Assembly (NCBI GenBank): GCA_963556495.2 | Contig: OY747713.1 | Coordinates: 44,380,913-44,444,912 of the forward strand | Direction: 5' to 3' | Length of the DNA: 64,000 nt | Origin: Valencia hispanica | Taxonomy: Eukaryota; Chordata; Actinopteri; Cyprinodontiformes; Valenciidae | Program-made: the position numbers and the translations under genes | The notes under the pieces: generated by a model | Told to the model about the DNA's origin: nothing | Databases searched by the model: none | Seen by the model: only the letters and a program-made list of their open reading frames with translations | In this document: one piece after another, positions 23,949 through 34,010 of the stretch | Numbering within the stretch: position 1 is the stretch's first letter | Layout of the letters: every line of letters starts with the position of its first letter

Positions 23949-24184
23949 CTCATACTGTAGTTTTGCTGGTACCTTTGGATTGAATATCCACCAACGGCTT
24001 AGAGCACTTGGCGTTTGATTTAGAGTTCAGCAAAGTTCTACTTTCACAGTGACTACTGGCAAAATTTCACATGTTACCTGTTCAAATTGAGACACCGGAA
24101 TCACTGTAGTCAGGAGTCAAAAAATCTTCCTCCTTAAACATCAACTCTTTTAGTACAGTCTGCTTGGAAAAGGGGAGGTGTGGT

Positions 24185-24267
24185 TGTCAGAAGTGGGATT
24201 CGAACCCACGCCTCCAGGGGAGACTGCGACCTTAACGCAGCGCCTTCGACCGCTCGGCCATCCTGAC
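24185..24267 (-). tRNA. tRNA-Leu(AAG), TTCGA form
   Basis: Intact copy. The T loop reads TTCGAAT, so the B box is the canonical GGTTCGAATCC. From here to the right edge the AAG genes carry this form. Confidence 0.95.
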
Positions 24268-24855
24268 GTCTCACGGATATGTGATGCAGGCACTTCTGCA
24301 AACTGTACCCACGGAAGCGTGACGAGCACGTGTGAATGTGATATGTACTTTGTTGACTGTTTAGCTTGTAACAACCTGGAAAATTGACCACATTTTGCTC
24401 CAGTTTATACCTACAGTTTGTATTTATTTATACCACCAATAGGTATTCTGTGCATTCCTGTGGTCCCTACTTACGTATAGCCGTGATACAAGCTTTGTGT
24501 AAAACATGAAATATCGGCAATAATCTACAAAGTTCAATGGCCAACATTTGAGGACTTTGAAAAGGGACATTCATCCAAGATAAAGAGAAGCATGGAATGT
24601 CTTTTAACAAAACACATCCTGTTTATGGTGTGTTAAGGTACTATAGTGCTTACTTAAGCAAATTCTAGAGTAAACCACTGCCCTTACACCTAGCGAGGTC
24701 GCTGACATCTCTGACTGATGTTGGCTTATCTGACCAGAGACTCTTGTTCTGCCTTTATCCAAGCAAGTGGAAACTTTGCAAACATCTTCTTGCCAAAACA
24801 TGATCCCATCAAGCACAGTATGTTTGTGTATCACCTCATTGAAACCATACAAAGA

Positions 24856-24938
24856 TGTCAGAAGTGGATTTTGAACTCACGCCTTCAGGGGAGACTGCGA
24901 CCTGAAAGTAGCGCCCTTGGCCGCTTGGCCATCCTGAC
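24856..24938 (-). pseudogene. tRNA-Leu pseudogene
   Basis: Class consensus; the preceding spacer lost one base (TATTTATTTATACC), making this unit 1302 bp. Confidence 0.88.
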
Positions 24939-25167
24939 ATTGTACTGTAGCTTTGCAGGTACCTTTGGATTGAATATCCACCAATGGCATTGAGCACTTG
25001 GAGTTTGATTTAGAGTTCAGCAAAGTTCTACTTTCACAGTGACTACTGGCAAAATTTCACATGTTACCTGTTCAAATTTAAACAACGGAATGACTGTAGT
25101 CAGATAATCTTCCTTCTTAAAAAGCAACTATTTTAGTGCAGCCTGCATGGGAAAAGCAAGGGCTTGT

Positions 25168-25250
25168 TGTCAGAAGTGGGATTTGAACCCACGCCTCCAG
25201 GGGAGACTGCGACCTGAACGCAGCGCCTTTGACCGCTCGGCCATCCTGAC
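25168..25250 (-). tRNA. tRNA-Leu(CAG)
   Basis: Consensus copy, terminator intact. Confidence 0.95.
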
Positions 25251-25486
25251 CTCATACTGTAGTTTTGCTGGTACCTTTGGATTGAATATCCACCAACGGC
25301 TTAGAGCACTTGGCGTTTGATTTAGAGTTCAGCAAAGTTCTACTTTCACAGTGACTACTGGCAAAATTTCACATGTTACCTGTTCAAATTGAGACACCGG
25401 AATCACTGTAGTCAGGAGTCAAAAAATCTTCCTCCTTAAACATCAACTCTTTTAGTACAGTCTGCTTGGAAAAGGGGAGGTGTTGT

Positions 25487-25569
25487 TGTTAGAAGTGGGA
25501 TTCGAACCCACACCTCCAGGGGAGACTGCGATCTTAACGCAGCGCCTTCGACCGCTCGGCCATCCTGAC
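25487..25569 (-). tRNA. tRNA-Leu(AAG), diverged copy
   Basis: Canonical TTCGA T loop and AAG anticodon. Three changes occur elsewhere: GTTAGAA in the acceptor strand, CCCACACCT near the T/variable border, GCGATCTT beside the anticodon (all plus strand). The acceptor change gives a C-A mismatch. Confidence 0.7.
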
Positions 25570-26158
25570 GTCTCATGGATATGCGATGCAGACACTTCTG
25601 CAAACTGTACCCACGGAAGCGTGACGAGCACGTGTGAATGTGATATGTACTTTGTTGACTGTTTAGCTTGTAACAACCTGGAAAATTGACCACATTTTGC
25701 TCCAGTTTATACCTACAGTTTGTATTTCTTTTATACCACCAATAGGTATTCTGTGCATTCCTGTGGTCCCTACTTACGTATAGCCGTGATATAAGCTTTG
25801 TGTAAAACATGAAATATCGGCAATAATCTACAAAGTTCAATGGCCAACATTTGAGGACTTTGAAAAGGGACATTCATCCAAGATAAAGAGAAGCATGGAA
25901 TGTCTTTTAACAAAACACATCCTGTTTATGGTGTGTTAAGGTACTATAGTGCTTACTTAAGCAAATTCTAGAGTAAACCACTGCCTTTACTCCTAGCGAG
26001 GTCTCTGACATCTCTGATGGATGTTGGCTTATCTGACCAGAGACTCTTGTCTCGCCTTTAAACAAGTAAGCGGAAACTTTGCAAACATCTTCTTGCCAAA
26101 ATATGATCCCATCAAGCACAGTATGTTTGTGTATCACCTCATTGAAATCATACAAAGA

Positions 26159-26241
26159 TGTCAGAAGTGGATTTTGAACTCACGCCTTCAGGGGAGACTG
26201 CGACCTGAAAGTAGCGCCCTTGGCCGCTTGGCCATCCTGAC
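26159..26241 (-). pseudogene. tRNA-Leu pseudogene
   Basis: Class consensus; the spacer before it has several private bases (CTGATGGATG, CTCGCCTTTAAACAAG). Confidence 0.88.
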
Positions 26242-26470
26242 ATTGTACTGTAGCTTTGCAGGTACCTTTGGATTGAATATCCACCAATGGCTTAGAGCAC
26301 TTGGAGTTTGATTTAGAGTTCAGCAAAGTTCTACTTTCACAGTGACTACTGGCAAAATTTCACATGTTACCTGTTCAAATTTAAACAACGGAATGACTGT
26401 AGTCAGATAATCTTCCTTCTTAAAAAGCAACTATTTTAGTGCAGCCTGCATGGGAAAAGCAAGGGCTTGT

Positions 26471-26553
26471 TGTCAGAAGTGGGATTTGAACCCACGCCTC
26501 CAGGGGAGACTGCGACCTGAACGCAGCGCCTTTGACCGCTCGGCCATCCTGAC
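26471..26553 (-). tRNA. tRNA-Leu(CAG)
   Basis: Consensus copy, terminator intact. Confidence 0.95.
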
Positions 26554-26789
26554 CTCATTCTGTAGTTTTGCTGGTACCTTTGGATTGAATATCCACCAAC
26601 GGCTTAGAGCACTTGGCGTTTGATTTAGAGTTCAGCAAAGTTCTACTTTCACAGTGACTACTGGCTAAATTTCACATGTTACCTGTTCAAATTGAGACAC
26701 CGGAATCACTGTAGTCAGGAGTCAAAAAATCTTCCTCCTTAAACATCAACTCTTTTAGTACAGTCTGCTTGGAAAAGGGGAGGTGTTGT

Positions 26790-26872
26790 TGTCAGAAGTG
26801 GGATTCGAACCCACGCCTCCAGGGGAGACTGCGACCTTAACGCAGCGCCTTCGACCGCTCGGCCATCCTGAC
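26790..26872 (-). tRNA. tRNA-Leu(AAG), TTCGA form
   Basis: Intact; all stems pair and T4 follows. Confidence 0.95.
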
Positions 26873-27453
26873 GTCTCATGGATATGCGATGCAGGCACTT
26901 CTGCAAACTGTACCCACGGAAGCGTGACGAGCACGTGTGAATGTGATATGTACTTTGTTGACTGTTTAGCTTGTAAAAAACCTGGAAAATTGACCACATT
27001 TTGCTCCAGTTTATACCTACAGTTTGTATTTCTTTAATACCACCAATAGGTATTCTGTGCATTCCTGTGGTCCCTACTTACGTATAGCCATGATACAAGC
27101 TTTGTGTAAAACATGAAATATCGGCAATAATCTACAAAGTTCAATGGCCAACATTTGAGGACTTTGAAATGGGACATTCATCCAAGACAAAGAGAAGCAT
27201 GGAATGTCTTTTAACAAAACACATCCTGTTTATGGTGTGTTAAGGTGCTATAGTGCTTACTTAAGCAAATTCTAGAGTAAACCACTGCCATTACTCCTAG
27301 CGAGGTCTCTGACATCTCTTGGCTTATCTGACCAGAGACTCTTGTCTCGCCTTTAACCAAGCAAGCGGAAACTTTGCAAACATCTTCTTGCCAAAACATG
27401 ATCCCATCAAGCACAGTATGTTTGTGTATCACCTCATTGAAATCATACAAAGA

Positions 27454-27535
27454 TGTCAGAAGTGGATTTTGAACTCACGCCTTCAGGGGAGACTGCGACC
27501 TGAAAGTAGCGCCCTTGGCCGCTTGGCAATCCGAC
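27454..27535 (-). pseudogene. tRNA-Leu pseudogene, 82 nt
   Basis: Shares the GGCAATCCGAC end with the first copy of the array (5174-5255). Confidence 0.8.
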
Positions 27536-27764
27536 ATTGTACTGTAGCTTTGCAGGTACCTTTGGATTGAATATCCACCAATGGCTTAGAGCACTTGGAG
27601 TTTGATTTAGAGTTCAGCAAAGTTCTACTTTCACAGTGACTACTGGCAAAATTTCACATGTTACCTGTTCAAATTTAAACAACGGAATGACTGTAGTCAG
27701 ATAATCTTCCTTCTTAAAAAGCAACTATTTTAGTGCAGCCTGCATGGGATAAGCGAGGGCTTGT

Positions 27765-27847
27765 TGTCAGAAGTGGGATTTGAACCCACGCCTCCAGGGG
27801 AGACTGCGACCTGAACGCAGCGCCTTTGACCGCTCGGCCATCCTGAC
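27765..27847 (-). tRNA. tRNA-Leu(CAG), weak terminator
   Basis: Consensus tRNA; the nearby T4 is broken (GGGATAAGCGAGG on the plus strand). A T5 run lies further downstream. Confidence 0.92.
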
Positions 27848-28081
27848 CTCATACTGTAGTTTTGCTGGTACCTTTGGATTGAATATCCACCAACGGCTTA
27901 GAGCACTTGGCGTTTGATTTAGAGTTCAGCAAAGTTCTACTTTCACAGTGACTACTGGCAAAATTTCACATGTTACCTGTTCAAATTGAGACACCGGAAT
28001 CACTGTAGTCAGGAGTCAAAAAATCTTCCTCCTTAAACATCAACTCTTTTAGTACAGTCTGCTTGGAAAAGGGGAGGTGTT

Positions 28082-28164
28082 TGTTAGAAGTGGGATTCGA
28101 ACCCACGCCTCCAGGGGAGACTGCGACCTTAACGCAGCGCCTTCGACCGCTCGGCCATCCTGAC
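28082..28164 (-). tRNA. tRNA-Leu(AAG), TTCGA form, acceptor variant
   Basis: Reads GTTAGAA at the acceptor (plus strand), giving one C-A mismatch; the remainder is intact. The spacer on its 3' side has a 3-bp deletion. Confidence 0.8.
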
Positions 28165-28752
28165 GTCTCACGGATATGTGAAGCAGGCACTTCTGCAAAC
28201 TGTACCCACGGAAGCGTGACGAGCACGTGTGAATGTGATATGTACTTTGTTGACTGTTTAGCTTGTAACAACCTGGAAAATTGACCACATTTTGCTCCAG
28301 TTTATACCTACAGTTTGTATTTATTTATACCACCAATAGGTATTCTGTGCATTCCTGTGGTCCCTACTTACGTATAGCCGTGATACAAGCTTTGTGTAAA
28401 ACATGAAATATCGGCAATAATCTACAAAGTTCAATGGCCAACATTTGAGGACTTTGAAAAGGGACATTCATCCAAGATAAAGAGAAGCATGGAATGTCTT
28501 TTAACAAAACACATCCTGTTTATGGTGTGTTAAGGTACTATAGTGCTTACTTAAGCAAATTCTAGAGTAAACCACTGCCATTACTCCTAGCGAGGTCTCT
28601 GACATCTCTGACGGATGTTGGCTTATCTGACCAGAGACTCTTGTCTCGCCTTTAACCAAGCAAGCGGAAACTTTGCAAACATCTTCTTGCCAAAACATGA
28701 TCCCATCAAGCACAGTATGTTTGTGTATCACCTCATTGCAATCATACAAAGA

Positions 28753-28835
28753 TGTCAGAAGTGGATTTTGAACTCACACCTTCAGGGGAGACTGCGACCT
28801 GAAAGTAGCGCCCTTGGCCGCTTGGCCATCCTGAC
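28753..28835 (-). pseudogene. tRNA-Leu pseudogene
   Basis: Class lesions plus GAACTCACACC on the plus strand. Confidence 0.85.
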
Positions 28836-29064
28836 ATTGCACTGTAGCTTTGCAGGTACCTTTGGATTGAATATCCACCAATGGCTTAGAGCACTTGGAG
28901 TTTGATTTAGAGTTCAGCAAAGTTCTACTTTCACAGTGACTACTGGCAAAATTTCACATGTTACCTGTTCAAATTTAAACAACGGAATGACTGTAGTCAG
29001 ATAATCTTCCTTCTTAAAAAGCAACTATTTTAGTGCAGCCTGCATGGGAAATGCAAGGGCTTGT

Positions 29065-29147
29065 TGTCAGAAGTGGGATTTGAACCCACGCCTCCAGGGG
29101 AGACTGCGACCTGAACGCAGCGCCTTTGACCGCTCGGCCATCCTGAC
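29065..29147 (-). tRNA. tRNA-Leu(CAG), weak terminator
   Basis: Consensus tRNA. T4 is reduced to TTT (GGGAAATGC), and the 5' flank reads CATACCTAGCTTTG. Both features match the left-edge copy at 5485. Confidence 0.92.
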
Positions 29148-29382
29148 CTCATACCTAGCTTTGCTGGTACCTTTGGTTTGAATATCCACCAACGGCTTAG
29201 AGCACTTGGCGTTTGATTTAGAGTTCAGCAAAGTTCTACTTTCACAGTGACTACTGGCAAAATTTCACATGTTACCTGTTCAAATTGAGACACCGGAATC
29301 ACTGTAGTCAGGAGTCAAAAAATCTTCCTCCTTAAACATCAACTCTTTTAGTACAGTCTGCTTGGAAAAGGGGAGGTGTTGT

Positions 29383-29465
29383 TGTCAGAAGTGGGATTCG
29401 AACCCACGCCTCCAGGGGAGACTGCGACCTTAACGCAGCGCCTTCGACCGCTCGGCCATCCTGAC
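29383..29465 (-). tRNA. tRNA-Leu(AAG), TTCGA form
   Basis: Intact, T4 present. Confidence 0.95.
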
Positions 29466-30055
29466 GTCTCATGGATATGCGATGCAGGCACTTCTGCAAA
29501 CTGTACCCACGGAAGCGTGACGAGCACGTGTGAATGTGATATGTACTTTGTTGACTGTTTAGCTTGTAAAAAACCTGGAAAATTGACCACATTTTGCTCC
29601 AGTTTATACCTACAGTTTGTATTTCTTTAATACCACCAATAGGTATTCTGTGCATTCCTGTGGTCCCTACTTACGTATAGCCATGATACAAGCTTTGTGT
29701 AAAACATGAAATATCGGCAATAATCTACAAAGTTCAATGGCCAACATTTGAGGACTTTGAAATGGGACATTCATCCAAGACAAAGAGAAGCATGGAATGT
29801 CTTTTAACAAAACACATCCTGTTTATGGTGTGTTAAGGTACTATAGTGCTTACTTAAGCAAATTCTAGAGTAAACCACTGCCATTACTCCTAGCGAGGTC
29901 TCTGACATCTCTGACGGATGTTGGCTTATCTGACCAGAGACTCTTGTCTCGCCTTTAACCAAGCAAGCGGAAACTTTGCAAACATCTTCTTGCCAAAACA
30001 TGATCCCATCAAGCACAGTATGTTTGTGTATCACCTCATTGAAATCATACAAAGA

Positions 30056-30138
30056 TGTCAGAAGTGGATTTTGAACTCACGCCTTCAGGGGAGACTGCGA
30101 CCTGAAAGTAGCGCCCTTGGCCGCTTGGCCATCCTGAC
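30056..30138 (-). pseudogene. tRNA-Leu pseudogene
   Basis: Class consensus. Confidence 0.88.
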
Positions 30139-30367
30139 ATTGTACTGTAGCTTTGCAGGTACCTTTGGATTGAATATCCACCAATGGCTTAGAGCACTTG
30201 GAGTTTGATTTAGAGTTCAGCAAAGTTCTACTTTCACAGTGACTACTGGCAAAATTTCACATGTTACCTGTTCAAATTTAAACAACGGAATGACTGTAGT
30301 CAGATAATCTTCCTTCTTAAAAAGCAACTATTTTAGTGCAGCCTGCATGGGAAAAGCAAGGGCTTGT

Positions 30368-30450
30368 TGTCAGAAGTGGGATTTGAACCCACGCCTCCAG
30401 GGGAGACTGCGACCTGAACGCAGCGCCTTTGACCGCTCGGCCATCCTGAC
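30368..30450 (-). tRNA. tRNA-Leu(CAG), first of a tandem pair
   Basis: Consensus copy. A second CAG gene follows 312 bp to the right where an AAG gene is expected. Confidence 0.95.
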
Positions 30451-30679
30451 CTCATACTGTAGTTTTGCTGGTACCTTTGGATTGAATATCCACCAACGGC
30501 TTAGAGCACTTGGCGTTTGATTTAGAGTTCAGCAAAGTTCTACTTTCACAGTGACTACTGGCAAAATTTCACATGTTACCTGTTCAAATTGAGACACCGG
30601 AATGACTGTAGTCAGATAATCTTCCTTCTTAAAAAGCAACTATTTTAGTGCAGCCTGCATGGGAAAAGCAAGGGCTTGT

Positions 30680-30762
30680 TGTCAGAAGTGGGATTTGAAC
30701 CCACGCCTCCAGGGGAGACTGCGACCTGAACGCAGCGCCTTTGACCGCTCGGCCATCCTGAC
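30680..30762 (-). tRNA. tRNA-Leu(CAG), extra copy
   Basis: Consensus copy with T4. The spacer on its left changes from the AAG-side type to the CAG-side type near 30600, so this gene came from an unequal exchange between the two homologous spacers. Confidence 0.95.
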
Positions 30763-30998
30763 CTCATACTGTAGTTTTGCTGGTACCTTTGGATTGAATA
30801 TCCACCAACGGCTAAGAGCCCTTGGCGTTTGATTTAGAGTTCAGCAAAGTTCTACTTTCACAGTGACTACTGGCAAAATTTCACATGTTACCTGTTCAAA
30901 TTGAGACACCGGAATCACTGTAGTCAGGAGTCAAAAAATCTTCCTCCTTAAACATCAATTCTTTTAGTACAGTCTGCTTGGAAAAGGGGGGGTGTTGT

Positions 30999-31081
30999 TG
31001 TCAGAAGTGGGATTCGAACCCACGCCTCCAGGGGAGACTGCGACCTTAACGCAGCGCCTTCGACCGCTCGGCCATCCTGAC
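30999..31081 (-). tRNA. tRNA-Leu(AAG), TTCGA form
   Basis: Intact tRNA; the downstream C/G run is lengthened by one base. Confidence 0.95.
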
Positions 31082-31662
31082 GTCTCATGGATATGCGATG
31101 CAGGCACTTCTGCAAACTGTACCCACGGAAGCGTGACGAGCACGTGTGAATGTGATATGTACTTTGTTGACTGTTTAGCTTGTAAAAAACCTGGAAAATT
31201 GACCACATTTTGCTCCAGTTTATACCTACAGTTTGTATTTCTTTAATACCACCAATAGGTATTCTGTGCATTCCTGTGGTCCCTACTTACGTATAGCCAT
31301 GATACAAGCTTTGTGTAAAACATGAAATATCGGCAATAATCTACAAAGTTCAATGGCCAACATTTGAGGACTTTGAAATGGGACATTCATCCAAGACAAA
31401 GAGAAGCATGGAATGTCTTTTAACAAAACACATCCTGTTTATGGTGTGTTAAGGTGCTATAGTGCTTACTTAAGCAAATTCTAGAGTAAACCACTGCCAT
31501 TACTCCTAGCGAGGTCTCTGACGGATGTTGGCTTATCTGACCAGAGACTCTTGTCTCGCCTTTAACCAAGCAAGCGGAAACTTTGCAAACATCTTCTTGC
31601 CAAAACATGATCCCATCAAGCACAGTATGTTTGTGTATCACCTCATTGAAATCATACAAAGA

Positions 31663-31745
31663 TGTCAGAGGTGGATTTTGAACTCACGCCTTCAGGGGAG
31701 ACTGCGACCTGAAAGTAGTGCCCTTGGCCGCTTGGCCATCCTGAC
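31663..31745 (-). pseudogene. tRNA-Leu pseudogene
   Basis: Class lesions plus GTCAGAGGTGG and AAGTAGTGCCC (plus strand). The spacer before it lacks 9 bp. Confidence 0.82.
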
Positions 31746-31974
31746 ATTGCACTGTAGCTTTGCAGGTACCTTTGGATTGAATATCCACCAATGGCTTAGA
31801 GCACTTGGAGTTTGATTTAGAGTTCAGCAAAGTTCTACTTTCACAGTGACTACTGGCAAAATTTCACATGTTACCTGTTCAAATTTAAACAACGGAATGA
31901 CTGTAGTCAGATAATCTTCCTTCTTAAAAAGCAACTATTTTAGTGCAGCCTGCATGGGAAAAGCAAGGGCTTGT

Positions 31975-32057
31975 TGTCAGAAGTGGGATTTGAACACACG
32001 CCTCCAGGGGAGACTGCGACCTGAACGCAGCGCCTTTGACCGCTCGGCCATCCTGAC
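31975..32057 (-). tRNA. tRNA-Leu(CAG), T-stem variant
   Basis: One change (TGAACACACG on the plus strand) breaks one T-stem pair next to the B box; the rest is consensus. Confidence 0.75.
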
Positions 32058-32292
32058 CTCATACTGTAGTTTTGCTGGTACCTTTGGATTGAATATCCAC
32101 CAACGGCTTAGAGCACTTGGCGTTTGATTTAGAGTTCAGCAAAGTTCTACTTTCACAGTGACTACTGGCAAAATTTCACATGTTACCTGTTCAAATTGAG
32201 ACACCGGAATCACTGTAGTCAGGAGTCAAAAAATCTTCCTCCTTAAAAATCAATTCTTTTACTACAGTCTGCTTGGAAAAGGGGGGTGTTGT

Positions 32293-32375
32293 TGTCAGAA
32301 GTGGGATTCGAACCCACGCCTCCAGGGTAGACTGCGACCTTAACGCAACGCCTTCGACCGCTCGGCCATCCTGAC
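32293..32375 (-). tRNA. tRNA-Leu(AAG), TTCGA form, variant
   Basis: Two changes: CAGGGTAGAC in the variable arm and ACGCAACGCC in the anticodon stem (plus strand), the latter leaving a wobble pair. Possibly functional. Confidence 0.75.
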
Positions 32376-32964
32376 GTCTCACGGATATGCGATGCAGGCA
32401 CTTCTGCAAACTGTACCCACGGAAGCGTGACGAGCACGTGTGAATGTGATATGTACTTATTTGACTTTTTAGCTTGTAACAACCTGGAAAATTGACCACA
32501 TTTTGCTCCAGTTTATACCTACAGTTTGTATTTCTTTTATACCACCAATAGGTATTCTGTGCATTCCTGTGGTCCCTACTTACGTATAGCCGTGATACAA
32601 GCTTTGTGTAAAACATGAAATATCGGCAATAATCTACAAAGTTCAATGGCCAACATTTGAGGACTTTGAAAAGAGACATTCATCCAAGATAAAGAGAAGC
32701 ATGGAATGTCTTTTAACAAAACACATCCTGTTTATGGTGTGTTAAGGTACTATAGTGCTTACTTAAGCAAATTCTAGAGTAAACCACTGCCATTACACCT
32801 AGCGAGGTCTCTGATATCTCTGACGGATGTTGGCTTATCTGACCAGAGACTCTTGTCTCGCCTTTAACCAAGCAAGCGGAAACTTTGCAAACATCTTCTT
32901 GCCAAAATATGATCCCATCAAGCACAGTGTGTTTATGTATCACCTCATTGAAATCATACAAAGA

Positions 32965-33047
32965 TGTCAGAAGTGGATTTTGAACCCCCGCCTTCAGGGG
33001 AGACTGCGAACTGAACGCAGCACCCTTGGCTGCTTGGCCATCCTGAC
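32965..33047 (-). pseudogene. tRNA-Leu pseudogene, least decayed copy
   Basis: Unlike the other 21 copies it keeps CTGAACGCAG, so the anticodon stem pairs. The T arm (TTTTGAACCCCCG) and D arm are still damaged. It looks like the ancestral state of this position before the shared lesions spread. Confidence 0.75.
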
Positions 33048-33276
33048 ATTGTACTGTAGCTTTGCAGGTACCTTTGGATTGAATATCCACCAATGGCTTA
33101 GAGCACTTGGAGTTTGATTTAAAGTTCAGCAAAGTTCTGCTTTCCCAGTGACTACTGGCAAAATTTCACTTGTTACCTGTTCAAATTTAAACAACGGAAT
33201 GACTGTAGTCAGATAATCTTCCTTCTTAAACAGCAACTATTTTAGTGCAGTCTGCATGGGAAAAGCAAGGGCTTGT

Positions 33277-33359
33277 TGTCAGAAGTGCGATTTTAACCCA
33301 CGCCTCCAGGGGAGACTGCGACCTGAACGCAGCGCCTTTGACCGCTCGGCCATCCTGAC
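33277..33359 (-). pseudogene. tRNA-Leu(CAG), T-arm damaged
   Basis: The anticodon part is intact. GTGCGATTTTAACCC on the plus strand destroys a T-stem pair and the invariant C of the T loop, so the B box is lost. Confidence 0.75.
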
Positions 33360-33595
33360 CTCATACTGTAGCTTTGCTGGTACCTTTGGTTTGAATGTCC
33401 ACCAACGGCTTAGAGCACTTGGCGTTTGATTTAGAGTTCAGCAAAGTTCTACTTTCACAGTGACTACTGGCAAAATTTCACATGTAACCTGTTCAAATTG
33501 AGACACCGGAATCACTGTAGTCAGGAGGCAAAAAATCTTCCTCCTTAAACATCAACTCTTTTAGTACAGTCTGCTTGGAAAAGGGGAGGTGTTGT

Positions 33596-33649
33596 TGTCA
33601 GAAGTGGGATTTGAACCCACGCCTCCAGGGGAGAATGCAATCTGAACGC
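33596..33649 (-). pseudogene. tRNA-Leu 3' half at right end of array
   Basis: 54 bp from the discriminator to the anticodon stem, in the AAG position but with a CAG-type loop (CTGAACGC). Tandem homology stops at 33649, at the tRNA position where the left-end fragment begins. The two fragments together would make one tRNA with a 1-nt overlap. Confidence 0.85.
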
Positions 33650-33704
33650 CAGCTGCCGAAGGATTGTCTGACAATTTGGGGATAATGTTGATTGTTGAAC
33701 GACA

Positions 33705-34010
33705 CAGCCAATCACGTTGAAACGTTTTAACATTTGTAGCCAATCAGTGAGCGCCATTCTTAACATTTTCTTGAAATGTTCGACATTTGACCAATCGGTA
33801 TAAGGAAATATTTAAGGTAAGTTTGCGCCTTAGTAGCGATCTGTCAGTCAAGTTGCCGAACTGAGCCGAAAGTTTTTCGAAGTAATGACTTATTCGTCGG
33901 GCGTTTCAGAGGTCAAAAAGTTCAGTGGATGTCGAGCATCACTGTCCCATCTTTTTAACGTTGGACAGCAAATTTTTCGGTAACTTTTACTGTATTTTCG
34001 GACAACAGGT
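33705..34010 (+). promoter_or_regulatory. Promoter-like patch with three CCAAT boxes, TATA-like box and possible first exon
   Basis: CCAAT motifs lie in the same orientation at 33707-33711, 33739-33743 and 33791-33795. TATAAGG and TATTTAAG follow at about 33799-33816. After a ~190-bp stretch there is ACAGGTAAAA near 34008, which could be a splice donor. No protein-coding start is convincing, so the product may be noncoding, or this may be the edge of a repeat. Confidence 0.35.

Larger units (their letters stand above)
4555..33649 (-). repeat. Tandem tRNA-Leu array, ~1303-bp unit, about 22 units
   Basis: The unit, in plus order, is: an AAG gene (83 bp), ~589 bp spacer, a pseudogene (83 bp), ~229 bp spacer, a CAG gene (83 bp), ~236 bp spacer. 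Between 9851 and 24185 successive AAG genes are exactly 1303 bp apart apart from one 1304-bp step. The spacers before the CAG and AAG genes are homologous to each other (shared landmarks such as the ATTGAATATCCACCAA and TTTCACATGTTACCTGTTC blocks), so the unit grew from ~315-bp tRNA-plus-spacer duplications. The ~589 bp spacer is not shared. Central units are almost identical and edge units are more diverged. All tRNA-like sequences are on the minus strand. Confidence 0.95.

Noticed and set aside
4555..33649. CRISPR or satellite array
   Set aside because: The repeat is 1.3 kb and made of tRNA genes with structured spacers in a eukaryotic setting.
5752..33766. Open frames of 69-162 codons repeated in every array unit on both strands
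   Set aside because: They run through the tRNA genes and spacers, recur only because the unit repeats, and have no domain or coding signature.
33705..33830. Histone gene promoter
   Set aside because: CCAAT boxes and a TATA-like box are present but no histone coding sequence follows on the plus strand.
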